From GCA-2725625 sp964574215 (GTDB lineage: Bacteria > Pseudomonadota > Alphaproteobacteria > Rhodospirillales > UBA2165): a stretch of 64,000 bases of DNA. The translations under genes and the position numbers were made by a program. The notes beneath the pieces are model-generated. The model worked only from the letters and a program-made list of their open reading frames with translations. It searched no databases and had not been told where the DNA came from. Shown here piece by piece: positions 1 to 8,552 of the stretch (its first letter is position 1; each line of letters starts with the position of its first letter). The DNA lies in NCBI GenBank assembly GCA_964574215.1, contig CAZNLR010000010.1, forward strand, positions 1-64,000, given 5' to 3'.

Positions 1-697
1 GCGCGCCGGTCACTTCGGCGGCCGCTTCCAGAATCAGTGTTTTCATTACGATGATGGCGTCAGAAGTGAAACGGGTTTTCGGTCCCGACAATTGCATGGC
101 ACCGACCAAGGTACCGTTCATACCGAATACCGGGCAGGCAATAGCGGCGGCGTCCGGAAATATGGCGCCGTGGGATTCGGCAAAAATTTTATCTCTCACG
201 TCATCGAACGGTTTTCCCGACTCACTGGAAAAGGCGCGGAGCACAGTCGAGGAAGCGCCACCCTGGTTCAAATCGTAGCGGTCACCGGCCAGCGAGCCCG
301 CATCGCGGATGGCATGGGACGATTCGACTTTGTGGAGGCAGACAACGCTATCGCCCTCCAAGACCGTAAACGTCGCGCTTTCGTTTACCTTGTCCACCAA
401 TGCTCGCATGACCGGCGCCACCAGATCGACAATGTGCAGCGAGTGTTTGAAAATCTCGCCCAGCTTGAAAACCGCCGAACCCAACTGAAACATGCCGTCC
501 TGCCGGCGCTTGATAAATCCCTGCCGTTCCAGCGATGTGCAAAGCCTCAAGACGGTGCTTTTATTCAAGCCCGTCATTTCCGCAAGATCGGTCAGCCTCA
601 GGGCATCCTTGGCGAAGCTGAATGCCATCAAAATGGCCAAACCCCGCTCTAACGCGATGACCCCGCCCTTTTTCGGTAAATTCAAATCGCCATCCAT
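1..697 (-). CDS. IclR-family transcriptional regulator (partial, C-terminus beyond left edge)
   Basis: The reverse strand reads from ATG at 697 without a stop to the window edge, giving about 232 residues. An N-terminal winged helix-turn-helix (residues about 12-70, including LTDLAEMTGLNKSTVLRL) is followed by an IclR effector domain with typical stretches such as ATFTVLEGDSVVCLHKVES and AIACPVFGMNGTLVGAMQLSG. IclR proteins usually have 240-270 residues, so only a short tail is missing. The start is preceded by GGAGAGAG. It is divergent from the Mo-enzyme operon that begins at 814, and a perfect palindrome lies in the shared intergenic region. It therefore probably controls that operon, perhaps with an aromatic or organic acid as effector (inference). 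Confidence 0.9.
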   Translation of the reverse strand, partial: MDGDLNLPKKGGVIALERGLAILMAFSFAKDALRLTDLAEMTGLNKSTVLRLCTSLERQGFIKRRQDGMFQLGSAVFKLGEIFKHSLHIVDLVAPVMRALVDKVNESATFTVLEGDSVVCLHKVESSHAIRDAGSLAGDRYDLNQGGASSTVLRAFSSESGKPFDDVRDKIFAESHGAIFPDAAAIACPVFGMNGTLVGAMQLSGPKTRFTSDAIIVMKTLILEAAAEVTGA

Positions 698-721
698 AAC
701 CCACTCTCTCCACATATTATA

Positions 722-751
722 TTGATCTTAAAAGTGCCTAAGTGTTATACT
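722..751 (+). promoter_or_regulatory. Probable sigma-70 promoter of the MoaD/Mo-enzyme operon
   Basis: A -35-like TTGATC (722-727) and a -10-like TATACT (746-751) are separated by 18 bases. They point towards the gene that starts at 814. The palindrome at 763-781 would overlap the initially transcribed region. Confidence 0.5.
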
Positions 752-762
752 ACACGAAATTG

Positions 763-781
763 AGTTTCATACAATGAAACT
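763..781. promoter_or_regulatory. Perfect 19-bp palindrome, candidate IclR operator
   Basis: The sequence AGTTTCATACAATGAAACT has 8-bp arms around a 3-base centre. It lies between the divergent IclR gene and the MoaD-like gene, just downstream of the predicted +strand promoter. The position suits a repressor roadblock. The length and symmetry are compatible with IclR-family operators, but no binding is shown. Confidence 0.5.
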
Positions 782-813
782 TTTTAAATGCAAAATTAAT
801 TGTGGAACCAGTA

Positions 814-1251
814 ATGAATCAAATTCTCGGTCCCGATGAATCAGCTCCCATTTGGTACGGTTCTTCCAGCAAGAAGACTGGAAAGGGCCAGCCGGAACAG
901 CTGGATTATTCGGCGGATGATGGTTCAAATGAAGCCGGAATTGAGCGGGTAGAGGGCGACATCAAGATCGACATCGCCCTGTTCGGCTTTTTGACTACCG
1001 TGACCGACAAGACACGGTTGACCTTGGACCTGCCAGTCGGCTCGACGGTGGGCGATATTTTAAATGCCCTTGGCAGGGAATGCGGTGCGGCGGTTCTCAA
1101 AGCTCTTCGCGACGAAAACGGTGCGTTGAATGAATGCTGCCGGATTTTTGTCGACGGGGTGCTTTTGAAAGACGCCAGCTCAAAAATATCCCCGGTGGGA
1201 GAGGCGGCAAAAATTGAAATGATATTGTTGATGGCAAACGAAGCCGGCTAA
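814..1251 (+). CDS. MoaD/ThiS-like ubiquitin-fold sulfur carrier homologue
   Basis: The protein has 145 residues. The first 45 or so are a charged, low-complexity extension. The rest fits the MoaD/ThiS beta-grasp fold (DIALFGFLTTVTDKTRLTLD, PVGSTVGDILNAL, then a final strand AKIEMILLMANEAG). MoaD proteins donate sulfur from a C-terminal Gly-Gly thiocarboxylate during molybdopterin synthesis; this one ends in Ala-Gly. ATG at 814 is chosen because GGAA stands 7 bases upstream; an in-frame GTG at 802 has no ribosome binding site. It is the first gene of an operon with a Mo-bisPGD enzyme, so it may serve that enzyme's cofactor, but the altered tail makes a standard sulfur-carrier role uncertain. 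Confidence 0.65.
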   Translation: MNQILGPDESAPIWYGSSSKKTGKGQPEQLDYSADDGSNEAGIERVEGDIKIDIALFGFLTTVTDKTRLTLDLPVGSTVGDILNALGRECGAAVLKALRDENGALNECCRIFVDGVLLKDASSKISPVGEAAKIEMILLMANEAG

Positions 1252-1281
1252 TCGTAGCGGCCAGATAGACGGAAACCGAAG

Positions 1282-3897
1282 ATGGATGATATTGCGAAAA
1301 ACGTAGAGTTGGGTGAGGCAAGTACGGGTGATAAGGACGATGTCTGGATCCCATCCTCGTGCAGCCTTTGTTATTCCTCTTGTTCCATAAAAGCCCATCG
1401 GGTCGACGGAACGGTGGTGAAAATCGAAGGCAATCCGGAAAGCGCCGTGGGCAAGGGCCGGCTTTGCGGCAAGGGCGTCAGTGGTATCATGACCCATTAC
1501 GATCCGCACCGGCTCGACAAGCCGTTGCGCCGCACCAACCCTGAAAAAGGTATCGGCGTCGATCCCATGTGGGAGGAAATTTCCTGGGATGAAGCCCTGG
1601 ATGAAGTCGCCGACCGGCTGAAAGCCGTCCGCGAGGACGATCCGAGAAAGCTCTTCATAATGCGGACCACCACGGTGATGACCCAGCACGTGCCGCCGTT
1701 CGTTTTTATGTCCGCCTTCGGCACGCCCAATGCGTCGGCGGCGGGCGGCGGTCTCCATTGCGGTAACGGCGCCCACCTGATCAGCGGCATCATGCATTCC
1801 TCCTGGTCGATCCTGCCCGATTTCCAACATTGCAATTACGCCGTCTATTTCGGAGCGTCCAAAGGTCACGCCGCCGGGCATGCGTCGTGCTCCAACATGA
1901 CTATGGCCGCCGATGCGCGGGCGCGGGGCATGAAAATGGTGGTGGTTGATCCCTTCGCCAATCAGGCGGGGGCCAATTCAACCGAGTGGGTGCCCATCCG
2001 GGTCGGCACCGATGCCGGGCTGGCCCTGGCCATGGCCAATGTTCTGGTCAACGAGTTGGAGGTTTACGACGTTCCCTACCTCAAAGCCAAAACCAACATG
2101 CCGTACCTGATCGGCGACGATCAACGCTATATCAGGGATGATGAGACCGGCAAGCCCATGGTGTGGGACGAAGCAGAAGGAGAAGCCTGCACCTTCGATG
2201 CTACCGATGCCGAAGATATGGCGCTGGATGGCGAATACGAGGTCAACGGCAAGACCTGCCGACCGTCCTTCGTTCTGATGAAAGAGCATCTCAAAACCTA
2301 TCCGGTGGAGCGGGGTGAGGAAATCAGCACCGTGCCTGCCGATACCATCCGCCGGCTGGCCACCGAGTTCGCCCAGGAAGCCCGCATCGGCAGCACCATT
2401 GTCATCGACGGCGTTACCGTGCCTTACCGACCGGTGGCGGCCATCGCCTTCCGAGGGTCCCAGGGGCACAAAAATTCATCTTACAACATGCTGGCCGTCG
2501 ATTTGCTGAATCATCTGGTGGGCGCCGCCGATGTGGCCGGCGGCTGCCTGGGCTTTAACCCGGCGTGCGAAGGTTATCCGGAAACGGGGCGGCTGCAATA
2601 CTGGCCCCACCCTGACCCCGATGGACTAATGATTACCGGGTCTTGGATGGGCCCCCACGAACCCTATCCGGTGGGCGATCCCCAACCGCCGGAACGGATC
2701 GGGCTGCAAAACATGTTTCCCATGGGTATGGGCTCGGTCTTCCAGGCTTCCACCGACCAGGAAGAGATGTGGCAGAAATTCGATTTCGACTACCGGCCCG
2801 AAATGATGATCAATCTGGGCGCCAACCAAATCATGAGCGTCGGCAATAAAGATGCGGTGGCGGCGTCCCTGAAAAAATTCAAGTTCATCGTTTCCTTCGA
2901 TATTTTTCTGACCGAGACCTCCGAGTTCGCCGATATCGTTCTGCCCGACTGCGGCTATCTGGAGACCACCGATTCCCGCTCTAACTTCCCCTTCATTTTC
3001 AGCCTGCCCGCCGGTCTCGGGGAATGGTGCTGGCCCATCCGCCAGGAAGTGGTGGAACCGGCAGGGGAGCGCCGCCTGTTCGCCGACGTTCTGTTGGAGT
3101 TGGGTGAACGCATCGGTATCACGCCGGACATGAACGCGTCCTATAATGCCTGGTTCGATTTGCAGGGTGAAAATCGGCTGGAACTGGACCGCAAATACAC
3201 CTTTGCCGAAATCTCCGATCTGGACCTCAAAGACAAATTTGGACCGGAGAAGGGGCTGGAGTATTTCAAGGAACATGGTCTGGTCAAATGGGATAAAACG
3301 CCCAAGGAAGTTTATTGGCGGGCGTTTACCGATGTGCGGGTTCCCCTTTACTGGGAATGGATGCCGGACATCTGGGAAAAAACCATGGCCATTTCCAGCC
3401 CCAAAGGTCTCGATATTCCCAAGGAATATTATAGCCCGCTGCCGGACTGGCTGCCGTGCCCGTCCCACGAATGCCAGCATGAAGACTTCGATTTCATCGC
3501 CTTTTACTACCGCGACATCGTCCATACCAACAGCCTGACCATGGAAAACGCCTGGCTAGACGAGGCAGCCCAGTTGGATCCCTATTCCTACAACATCGCC
3601 ATCAATGCCGGCGTCGGCAAAGAGAAGGGATTGAAGTCGGGCGACCATGTGTGGGTGGAAAACGAATACGGCAGGAAAGTCGAAGGTAAAATCCGCCTCA
3701 CCGAAACCATGCATCCCGAAGGGCTGGGAATCGGCGCCTGCGCCGGTCACTGGGCCAAAGAGATGCCGACGGCCAAAGGCAAGGGCGTATTCTTCAACGA
3801 TCTGATCGAACTGGACTGGCACCATTCCAGCCCGTCCAACCTGACCTTGGATTTGTGCGCCAAAGTAAAAGTTACCAAAGTGGAGGCCGTATCATGA
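1282..3897 (+). CDS. Molybdopterin (bis-MGD) oxidoreductase, catalytic subunit, DMSO-reductase family
   Basis: This 871-residue protein opens with a Cys motif for a [4Fe-4S] cluster (Cys27, Cys30, Cys34, Cys62). The molybdopterin oxidoreductase domains follow, and a molybdopterin dinucleotide-binding domain forms roughly the last 130 residues. Cys160 in GGLHCGNGAH is the likely Mo ligand by position (inference). No Tat signal is visible, so the subunit is probably cytoplasmic. The catalytic, four-cluster ferredoxin and NrfD order matches PsrABC/PhsABC-type and phenylacetyl-CoA:acceptor oxidoreductase (PadBCD)-type complexes. The catabolic setting favours an organic substrate over an inorganic one, but the substrate cannot be read from the sequence. 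Its stop overlaps the next start (ATGA). Confidence 0.85.
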   Translation: MDDIAKNVELGEASTGDKDDVWIPSSCSLCYSSCSIKAHRVDGTVVKIEGNPESAVGKGRLCGKGVSGIMTHYDPHRLDKPLRRTNPEKGIGVDPMWEEISWDEALDEVADRLKAVREDDPRKLFIMRTTTVMTQHVPPFVFMSAFGTPNASAAGGGLHCGNGAHLISGIMHSSWSILPDFQHCNYAVYFGASKGHAAGHASCSNMTMAADARARGMKMVVVDPFANQAGANSTEWVPIRVGTDAGLALAMANVLVNELEVYDVPYLKAKTNMPYLIGDDQRYIRDDETGKPMVWDEAEGEACTFDATDAEDMALDGEYEVNGKTCRPSFVLMKEHLKTYPVERGEEISTVPADTIRRLATEFAQEARIGSTIVIDGVTVPYRPVAAIAFRGSQGHKNSSYNMLAVDLLNHLVGAADVAGGCLGFNPACEGYPETGRLQYWPHPDPDGLMITGSWMGPHEPYPVGDPQPPERIGLQNMFPMGMGSVFQASTDQEEMWQKFDFDYRPEMMINLGANQIMSVGNKDAVAASLKKFKFIVSFDIFLTETSEFADIVLPDCGYLETTDSRSNFPFIFSLPAGLGEWCWPIRQEVVEPAGERRLFADVLLELGERIGITPDMNASYNAWFDLQGENRLELDRKYTFAEISDLDLKDKFGPEKGLEYFKEHGLVKWDKTPKEVYWRAFTDVRVPLYWEWMPDIWEKTMAISSPKGLDIPKEYYSPLPDWLPCPSHECQHEDFDFIAFYYRDIVHTNSLTMENAWLDEAAQLDPYSYNIAINAGVGKEKGLKSGDHVWVENEYGRKVEGKIRLTETMHPEGLGIGACAGHWAKEMPTAKGKGVFFNDLIELDWHHSSPSNLTLDLCAKVKVTKVEAVS

Positions 3898-4502
3898 GAT
3901 GGGGTATGGTGATCGATTTGAAGCGCTGTATCGGCTGTTACGGTTGCCAACTGTCGTGTAAGGCGGAGAACGGCACGCCGCCCGGCGTCTTTTTCGCCCG
4001 GGTGCATAAACAGGAAGAGGGTACCTATCCGACGGCTCAGACCATCTTTTTGCCGGTGCTGTGCAATCATTGTGACGATCCGCCCTGCGTCGACGTGTGT
4101 CCCACCGGTGCCAGCTTCGTCTGGGAGGAAGACGGTATCGTCGATATCGATCCCGATATGTGCGTAGGCTGCCGCACCTGCATGCTGGCCTGTCCCTATT
4201 CCAACCGCTACTTTAACGACGAGAAGCGGAACTATTACGGTGACGCCGGGGCGACGCCCTATGAACAAGCCCGGGTCGAACGTCACCAGGAGGGCGTGGT
4301 GATGAAGTGCAATTTTTGCCGTGACCGGGTGCGGGACGGCAAGGATCCGGCCTGTGTCGAGAACTGCCCGACCATCGCCCGTTACTTCGGCGATCTCGAC
4401 GATCCCACCAGCGAAGTGTCGCGTCTGATCCGGGAGCGCAGCGGCTTCCCGTTGCATCCGGAGAAAGGCACCAATCCGCGGGTTTATTATTTGCCGGCCT
4501 AA
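3894..4502 (+). CDS. 4Fe-4S ferredoxin-type electron-transfer subunit
   Basis: The protein has 202 residues and 16 cysteines in four clusters: Cys12/15/18/22, 57/60/65/69, 90/93/96/100 and 139/142/154/158. This is the DmsB/NrfC/PsrB pattern, which wires a molybdopterin subunit to a membrane quinone site. The ATG at 3894 overlaps the stop of the catalytic gene by 4 bases, so translational coupling is likely. An in-frame upstream start at 3855 would add 13 residues lying within the catalytic gene and is less likely. The next gene encodes the membrane anchor. Confidence 0.9.
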   Translation: MRWGMVIDLKRCIGCYGCQLSCKAENGTPPGVFFARVHKQEEGTYPTAQTIFLPVLCNHCDDPPCVDVCPTGASFVWEEDGIVDIDPDMCVGCRTCMLACPYSNRYFNDEKRNYYGDAGATPYEQARVERHQEGVVMKCNFCRDRVRDGKDPACVENCPTIARYFGDLDDPTSEVSRLIRERSGFPLHPEKGTNPRVYYLPA

Positions 4503-4515
4503 GAGGGGGAAAACC

Positions 4516-5451
4516 ATGTCACCGACGGGTGGACGATACGAAATACTGTTGAAAGATTTTCAAAGCGAATACCGGCCCCAACGGGAATGGGCCGAGGGGC
4601 GCGGCGCTTTTCTGATTTACGGACATTTTCTGGTGGGTGTCGCCTCCGGCGCCTGGCTGTTCGGCCTATATTACCGGGATGTCATCTCCCTGATCGCCGG
4701 GTTCATCCTGGCGGGTCTGGGCGGGCTTGCCCATTTGTTCAACCTGGCCCGGCCGGAACGGTTCCTGAAAATGATGTTGCGGACGGCCACCTCCTGGGTG
4801 TCCCGTGGTTTCTGGGGACTTACTTTATTTCTGATCGGCAGCATAATTTATCTGCCCGGACATTTATTCCCAGGTGCTCTTTGGCCCGTCGAATCGCTGT
4901 TTTCCCAATTGGGAATGCTGGTCTCCATCGCCGGGTCCATTGTCCTGATCGTTTATATGGGTTTCGTCTATACGGCATCCAAGGCCATACCCTTCTGGAA
5001 TTCGACCCTGCATCCGGTGCTTTATATTTCCTATGCCTTCCGTGGCGGCGCGGCGGCATTTCTGCTGTCGCTGGCCTTGCGGGGCGAAGCGGTCGGTTCC
5101 GGCTCGGAAATTCTGGTTATCTGGATCGCCGTAACGGCGTCGGTCATTATTCTTTGGGCGTTTGAAATTCAAGGTGCGCTGAGCAGTGGCGATGATACCG
5201 CCCGGGCCTCCTTGCACGAAATTCTGGCAGGCCGCCTGGCCATCTATTTCTACGGCGGTATTTTGGTGATCGGACTGGTGGTTCCGGCCTTTCTCATGGC
5301 CGGGATTATCGCCCCTCTGTCACCTACCTTGCTGGCGCTGATCGGCTTGACCTCGGTAGCAGGCGACTTCTTTATGAAGTTTTCCTCGATCAAAGCGGGG
5401 GTCTACATGCCGGTCCGTGTGCACGGTCCCGGTCATATAAAACGGACTTAA
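4516..5451 (+). CDS. NrfD/PsrC-type polytopic membrane subunit
   Basis: The protein has 311 residues with about eight to nine hydrophobic segments (for example FLIYGHFLVGVASGAWLFGL and LIAGFILAGLGGLAHLFNLA), typical of NrfD/PsrC/DmsC anchors that exchange electrons with the quinone pool. GAGGGGGAAAACC precedes the ATG, and the gap to the ferredoxin gene is 13 bases. With the two upstream subunits it would form a membrane-bound Mo oxidoreductase. The gene converges on an ABC ATPase gene with only 11 bases between them. Confidence 0.85.
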   Translation: MSPTGGRYEILLKDFQSEYRPQREWAEGRGAFLIYGHFLVGVASGAWLFGLYYRDVISLIAGFILAGLGGLAHLFNLARPERFLKMMLRTATSWVSRGFWGLTLFLIGSIIYLPGHLFPGALWPVESLFSQLGMLVSIAGSIVLIVYMGFVYTASKAIPFWNSTLHPVLYISYAFRGGAAAFLLSLALRGEAVGSGSEILVIWIAVTASVIILWAFEIQGALSSGDDTARASLHEILAGRLAIYFYGGILVIGLVVPAFLMAGIIAPLSPTLLALIGLTSVAGDFFMKFSSIKAGVYMPVRVHGPGHIKRT

Positions 5452-5462
5452 CGACAAAGAAA

Positions 5463-6467
5463 TTAATCGCCGTAAAGGTGGCATTCCACCGACTGGCCGT
5501 TCTGGCTGGTCAGGGCCGGGCGCTCCGCCTTGCACCGGTCGGTGGCCTCGGTGCAGCGGGGGTGGAAGGCGCAGCCGCTCGGCGGATTCAGGGGGTTGGG
5601 AAAATCCTTGCCCAGGGCGATTTCCGGCAGACCTTTGCCGGGTTCCGGGGTTAGAACGGACTCCAAAAGCAGCTTGGTATAAGGGTGCCGCGGATGATTG
5701 AAGATTTCCGTTCCCGGGCCGTATTCGATCAAGCGCCCCAAATACATGACCGCCACTTTGTCCGCCAGCAGTTCGACCACAGCCAAATCGTGGCTGACCA
5801 GTACATAGGTAAGGTTCAGTTCATTGCGTAAATCGATTAACAGATTAAGGATGTGAGCCTGCACCGAGACATCCAACGCCGAGGTCGGCTCGTCACAGAT
5901 GAGGATGCTGGGATTCATGATCAACGCCCGGGCGATGGCGACCCGTTGGCGCTGCCCGCCCGATAGCTGATTGGGATAGGAGTGCAGGAAACGGGGCGGC
6001 AGTTCCACCAGCCGCATGATCTCCAAAACCCGGTTGCGGCGTTCCTCGGCGGTGCCGATGCCATGCACCTTCATGGGCAGAGAAATGATGGCCTCAAGGG
6101 TCTTTCTGGGATTGAGGGAGGAATAGGGGTCCTGAAACACCGGCTGTACTTTTTTAGCGATGGCGCGGATATCGATGGCGCTGATGGGGTCACCCTCGAA
6201 TAATATCTCGCCGGACGTCACCGGCATCAGCCCCAGCATCATTTTGGTCAGGGTGGTTTTGCCGCACCCGGATTCACCGACCACGGCAAGCACCTCGCCC
6301 CGGTTGACGCCCAGGCTGACATTTTGAACGGCCTTTAGGTCGAGGGCCTTGGAAAACAGCTTTTTGCCGACTTTGAACGTACGGCTGACATCTTGACATT
6401 CCAGAACCCGCTGAGCCGGGTTCGCGACATCTTCGCCACCTTCCATCGACTGGGCTTCAATGTTCAT
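5463..6467 (-). CDS. Dipeptide/oligopeptide ABC transporter ATP-binding protein (DppF/OppF type)
   Basis: This 334-residue ATPase has Walker A GESGCGKTT, signature LSGGQRQR and Walker B LICDEPTSALD. The C-terminal oligopeptide-transporter extension carries the Cys-rich stretch GCAFHPRCTEATDRC. It is the last gene of the permease/ATPase operon and overlaps the preceding ATPase gene by 4 bases. DppF and DppD ATPases work as a heterodimer energising import by the two permeases upstream. The solute may be a peptide, but Dpp/Opp-family systems also import opines, nickel chelates and other small molecules. The catabolic neighbours make a non-peptide solute possible. Confidence 0.9.
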   Translation of the reverse strand: MNIEAQSMEGGEDVANPAQRVLECQDVSRTFKVGKKLFSKALDLKAVQNVSLGVNRGEVLAVVGESGCGKTTLTKMMLGLMPVTSGEILFEGDPISAIDIRAIAKKVQPVFQDPYSSLNPRKTLEAIISLPMKVHGIGTAEERRNRVLEIMRLVELPPRFLHSYPNQLSGGQRQRVAIARALIMNPSILICDEPTSALDVSVQAHILNLLIDLRNELNLTYVLVSHDLAVVELLADKVAVMYLGRLIEYGPGTEIFNHPRHPYTKLLLESVLTPEPGKGLPEIALGKDFPNPLNPPSGCAFHPRCTEATDRCKAERPALTSQNGQSVECHLYGD

Positions 6468-7516
6468 TGCGCAGCGTCCCCGATTTCATCGGTACTGAAG
6501 TTCGCCTGACAGCGCTCCGAGTCCATCAGGCAGCGGTATGTCCGGCCTTCCGCGACGTCAACGAAATCGACCTCTTCGGTAATACATTCGTCTTCCAGAT
6601 ACTGGCAGCGGTTGCGGAACAAACAGCCTTCCAGATCGCCGATCAATGCTGGCACCAATCCCTTGATGGATCCGAGTTTGGAGCCCGGTTTCGATTTTCC
6701 GGGAACGGGGATGCAGCGAAGCAGACCCTGGGTATAGGGGTGCAAGGGCTGGGCAAACACCTGATTGCAGGCTCCGGTCTCGACGATTTTCCCGGCATAC
6801 ATGATGGCCACCCGATCGGCCATGCGGGCGACCACGCCAAGATCGTGGGTGATCAAAATCATCGCCATGTTCATTTCTTTTTGCAGGCTCGACAATAGAT
6901 GCAGGATTTGCGCCTGGATGGTGACATCGAGGGCGGTGGTTGGCTCGTCGGCAATGATGAAGGCGGGTTCGCACATCAAGGTCATGGCGATCATGACGCG
7001 CTGGCGCAAGCCTCCCGACAATTGATGCGGATATTGGTTCAACCTGCTTTTGGCGGCGGTGATGCCCACCTTTTCGAGAAAATAAATCGCCTTCTCCCGG
7101 GCTTCTTTCCGGCCACCATTGCGGTGCCTGAGAAACACCTCCTCCATCTGATCGCCCACCCGGTAGACCGGGTTGAGTGAGGTCATGGCATCCTGAAAGA
7201 TCATACCCATTTTATTGCCCCGCAAGGCAGCGAATTCCTTTTCGCTCAGGGCCAAAAGATCCGTACCTTCCAGGGACAAGTGACTTGCCTGCATGCGCGC
7301 TTTGCGCGGCAGCAGGTTCATCACCGCCAGGGAGGTGATGGACTTGCCGCAGCCCGATTCGCCGACGATGCAGAGGGTTTCTCCTTTTTTAAGGTCGAAA
7401 CTAATGTCCGATACGGCATGCAGCGTCCCGGCAGGCACGTCGATGTCGACCACCAGATTTCGAACATCCAATACCGTTTCCACCGGTGCAGTATTCATTT
7501 CGGGTGCCGCCATCAT
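6464..7516 (-). CDS. Dipeptide/oligopeptide ABC transporter ATP-binding protein (DppD/OppD type)
   Basis: The protein has 350 residues with Walker A GESGCGKSIT, signature LSGGLRQRV and Walker B FIIADEPTTALD. The C-terminal Cys-containing tail (GCLFRNRCQYLEDEC) is typical of DppD-type ATPases. It overlaps DppF by 4 bases and lies 6 bases after the permease gene, so the four genes form one tight operon reading leftwards. The signature has Leu in place of the usual Gln (LSGGLRQR), a variation also found in DppD-type subunits. Confidence 0.9.
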   Translation of the reverse strand: MMAAPEMNTAPVETVLDVRNLVVDIDVPAGTLHAVSDISFDLKKGETLCIVGESGCGKSITSLAVMNLLPRKARMQASHLSLEGTDLLALSEKEFAALRGNKMGMIFQDAMTSLNPVYRVGDQMEEVFLRHRNGGRKEAREKAIYFLEKVGITAAKSRLNQYPHQLSGGLRQRVMIAMTLMCEPAFIIADEPTTALDVTIQAQILHLLSSLQKEMNMAMILITHDLGVVARMADRVAIMYAGKIVETGACNQVFAQPLHPYTQGLLRCIPVPGKSKPGSKLGSIKGLVPALIGDLEGCLFRNRCQYLEDECITEEVDFVDVAEGRTYRCLMDSERCQANFSTDEIGDAAQ

Positions 7517-7522
7517 GTAAGC

Positions 7523-8521
7523 CTAGTTACGTCCTTCGGGCGCTGTAATGTCACGGATACCGTCGCCCAGCATATTGATAGCGATGACCAGAAAAAATAT
7601 TGCCAGACCCGGTATGGTGATAAGGAACGGTTTGAAGAACATGTAATCCCTTCCTTCGGATACCAGCAAACCCCAGGACGGCGTCGGCGGTTTTATCCCG
7701 AGTCCGAGAAACGATAAGACCGCTTCGACCAAAATAGCAACGGCCATTTCCAGACTGATGATTACGATGATCTGATTCATGACGTTGGGCAAAATCTCTC
7801 CGGCAAGAATACGCAATTTGGAGGCGCCTACTGCCTCGGCGGCAGTCACATAGTCGTTGGCTCTGATCTGTTGGGTGACGCTTCGTGTAACCACCGCATA
7901 GCGGTCCCAAAATAAAAATCCGAGAATGAGGATCAGCGCCATTATGGAGCCGCCGAACACCGATACCAAAGAGAGGGCAACAAGGATCGGCGGCAGGGCC
8001 AGTTTGACATTGATCAGATACAAGACGAAAGCGTCCGTACGACCACCGAAATAGCCGCCGATGATCCCCAGCGAGGACCCGACGATGGCGGATACCGTGG
8101 CGGCGAAAAACCCGATCATCAAGGAAATCCGGGCGCCGTAAACGACCCGGGTCAGATAGTCCCGACCCAGATTATCGGTGCCGAGGATATGCTCCCAACC
8201 GCCCCCTTTGCCCCAAATCGGATTGATCAGCCGCTTGGTGAGTTCCTGATCAAATGGATCATAGGGAATAATAAAAGGGGCAAAGACGGCAATGAAGAGC
8301 ACCGTCAGCACGAAACCGCCGCCAATGATAAACCCGTAATGGGCGCGCGCCCGGCGGCGCATAAGCTCGGGCGGCGACGGGGCGTCGACTTCGAACTCGT
8401 CGCGCATCTCCGGGTGAAATTGTTCCCCCTTGGACGGAAAGGCGCCGGTTAGCGAATCTTGTGTCAGCGAACCTTGCGCTAACGAATTCCGTGCCGTGGA
8501 ATCTTGATTTGGGGTGGTCAA
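7523..8521 (-). CDS. Dipeptide/oligopeptide ABC transporter permease (DppC type)
   Basis: The permease has 332 residues. A hydrophilic N-terminal extension of about 55 residues contains a small degenerate repeat (NSLAQGSLTQDSLTG). Six membrane helices follow, with the inner-membrane permease motif AAEAVGASKLRILAGEILPN that contacts the ATPases. The start is TTG, preceded by AGGACAG. It lies 31 bases downstream of the DppB-type gene. The unusually long N-terminus may be partly over-called, but no internal start has a clearly better ribosome site. Confidence 0.87.
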   Translation of the reverse strand: MTTPNQDSTARNSLAQGSLTQDSLTGAFPSKGEQFHPEMRDEFEVDAPSPPELMRRRARAHYGFIIGGGFVLTVLFIAVFAPFIIPYDPFDQELTKRLINPIWGKGGGWEHILGTDNLGRDYLTRVVYGARISLMIGFFAATVSAIVGSSLGIIGGYFGGRTDAFVLYLINVKLALPPILVALSLVSVFGGSIMALILILGFLFWDRYAVVTRSVTQQIRANDYVTAAEAVGASKLRILAGEILPNVMNQIIVIISLEMAVAILVEAVLSFLGLGIKPPTPSWGLLVSEGRDYMFFKPFLITIPGLAIFFLVIAINMLGDGIRDITAPEGRN

Positions 8522-8552
8522 AGCCTGTCCTTATCCTTTTTATTCTACCGCC

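Noticed and set aside
2626..3525. Long open frame of 299 codons on the - strand
   Set aside because: It is antisense to the well-supported Mo-enzyme gene, has no ribosome site or family motifs and mirrors its codon pattern.
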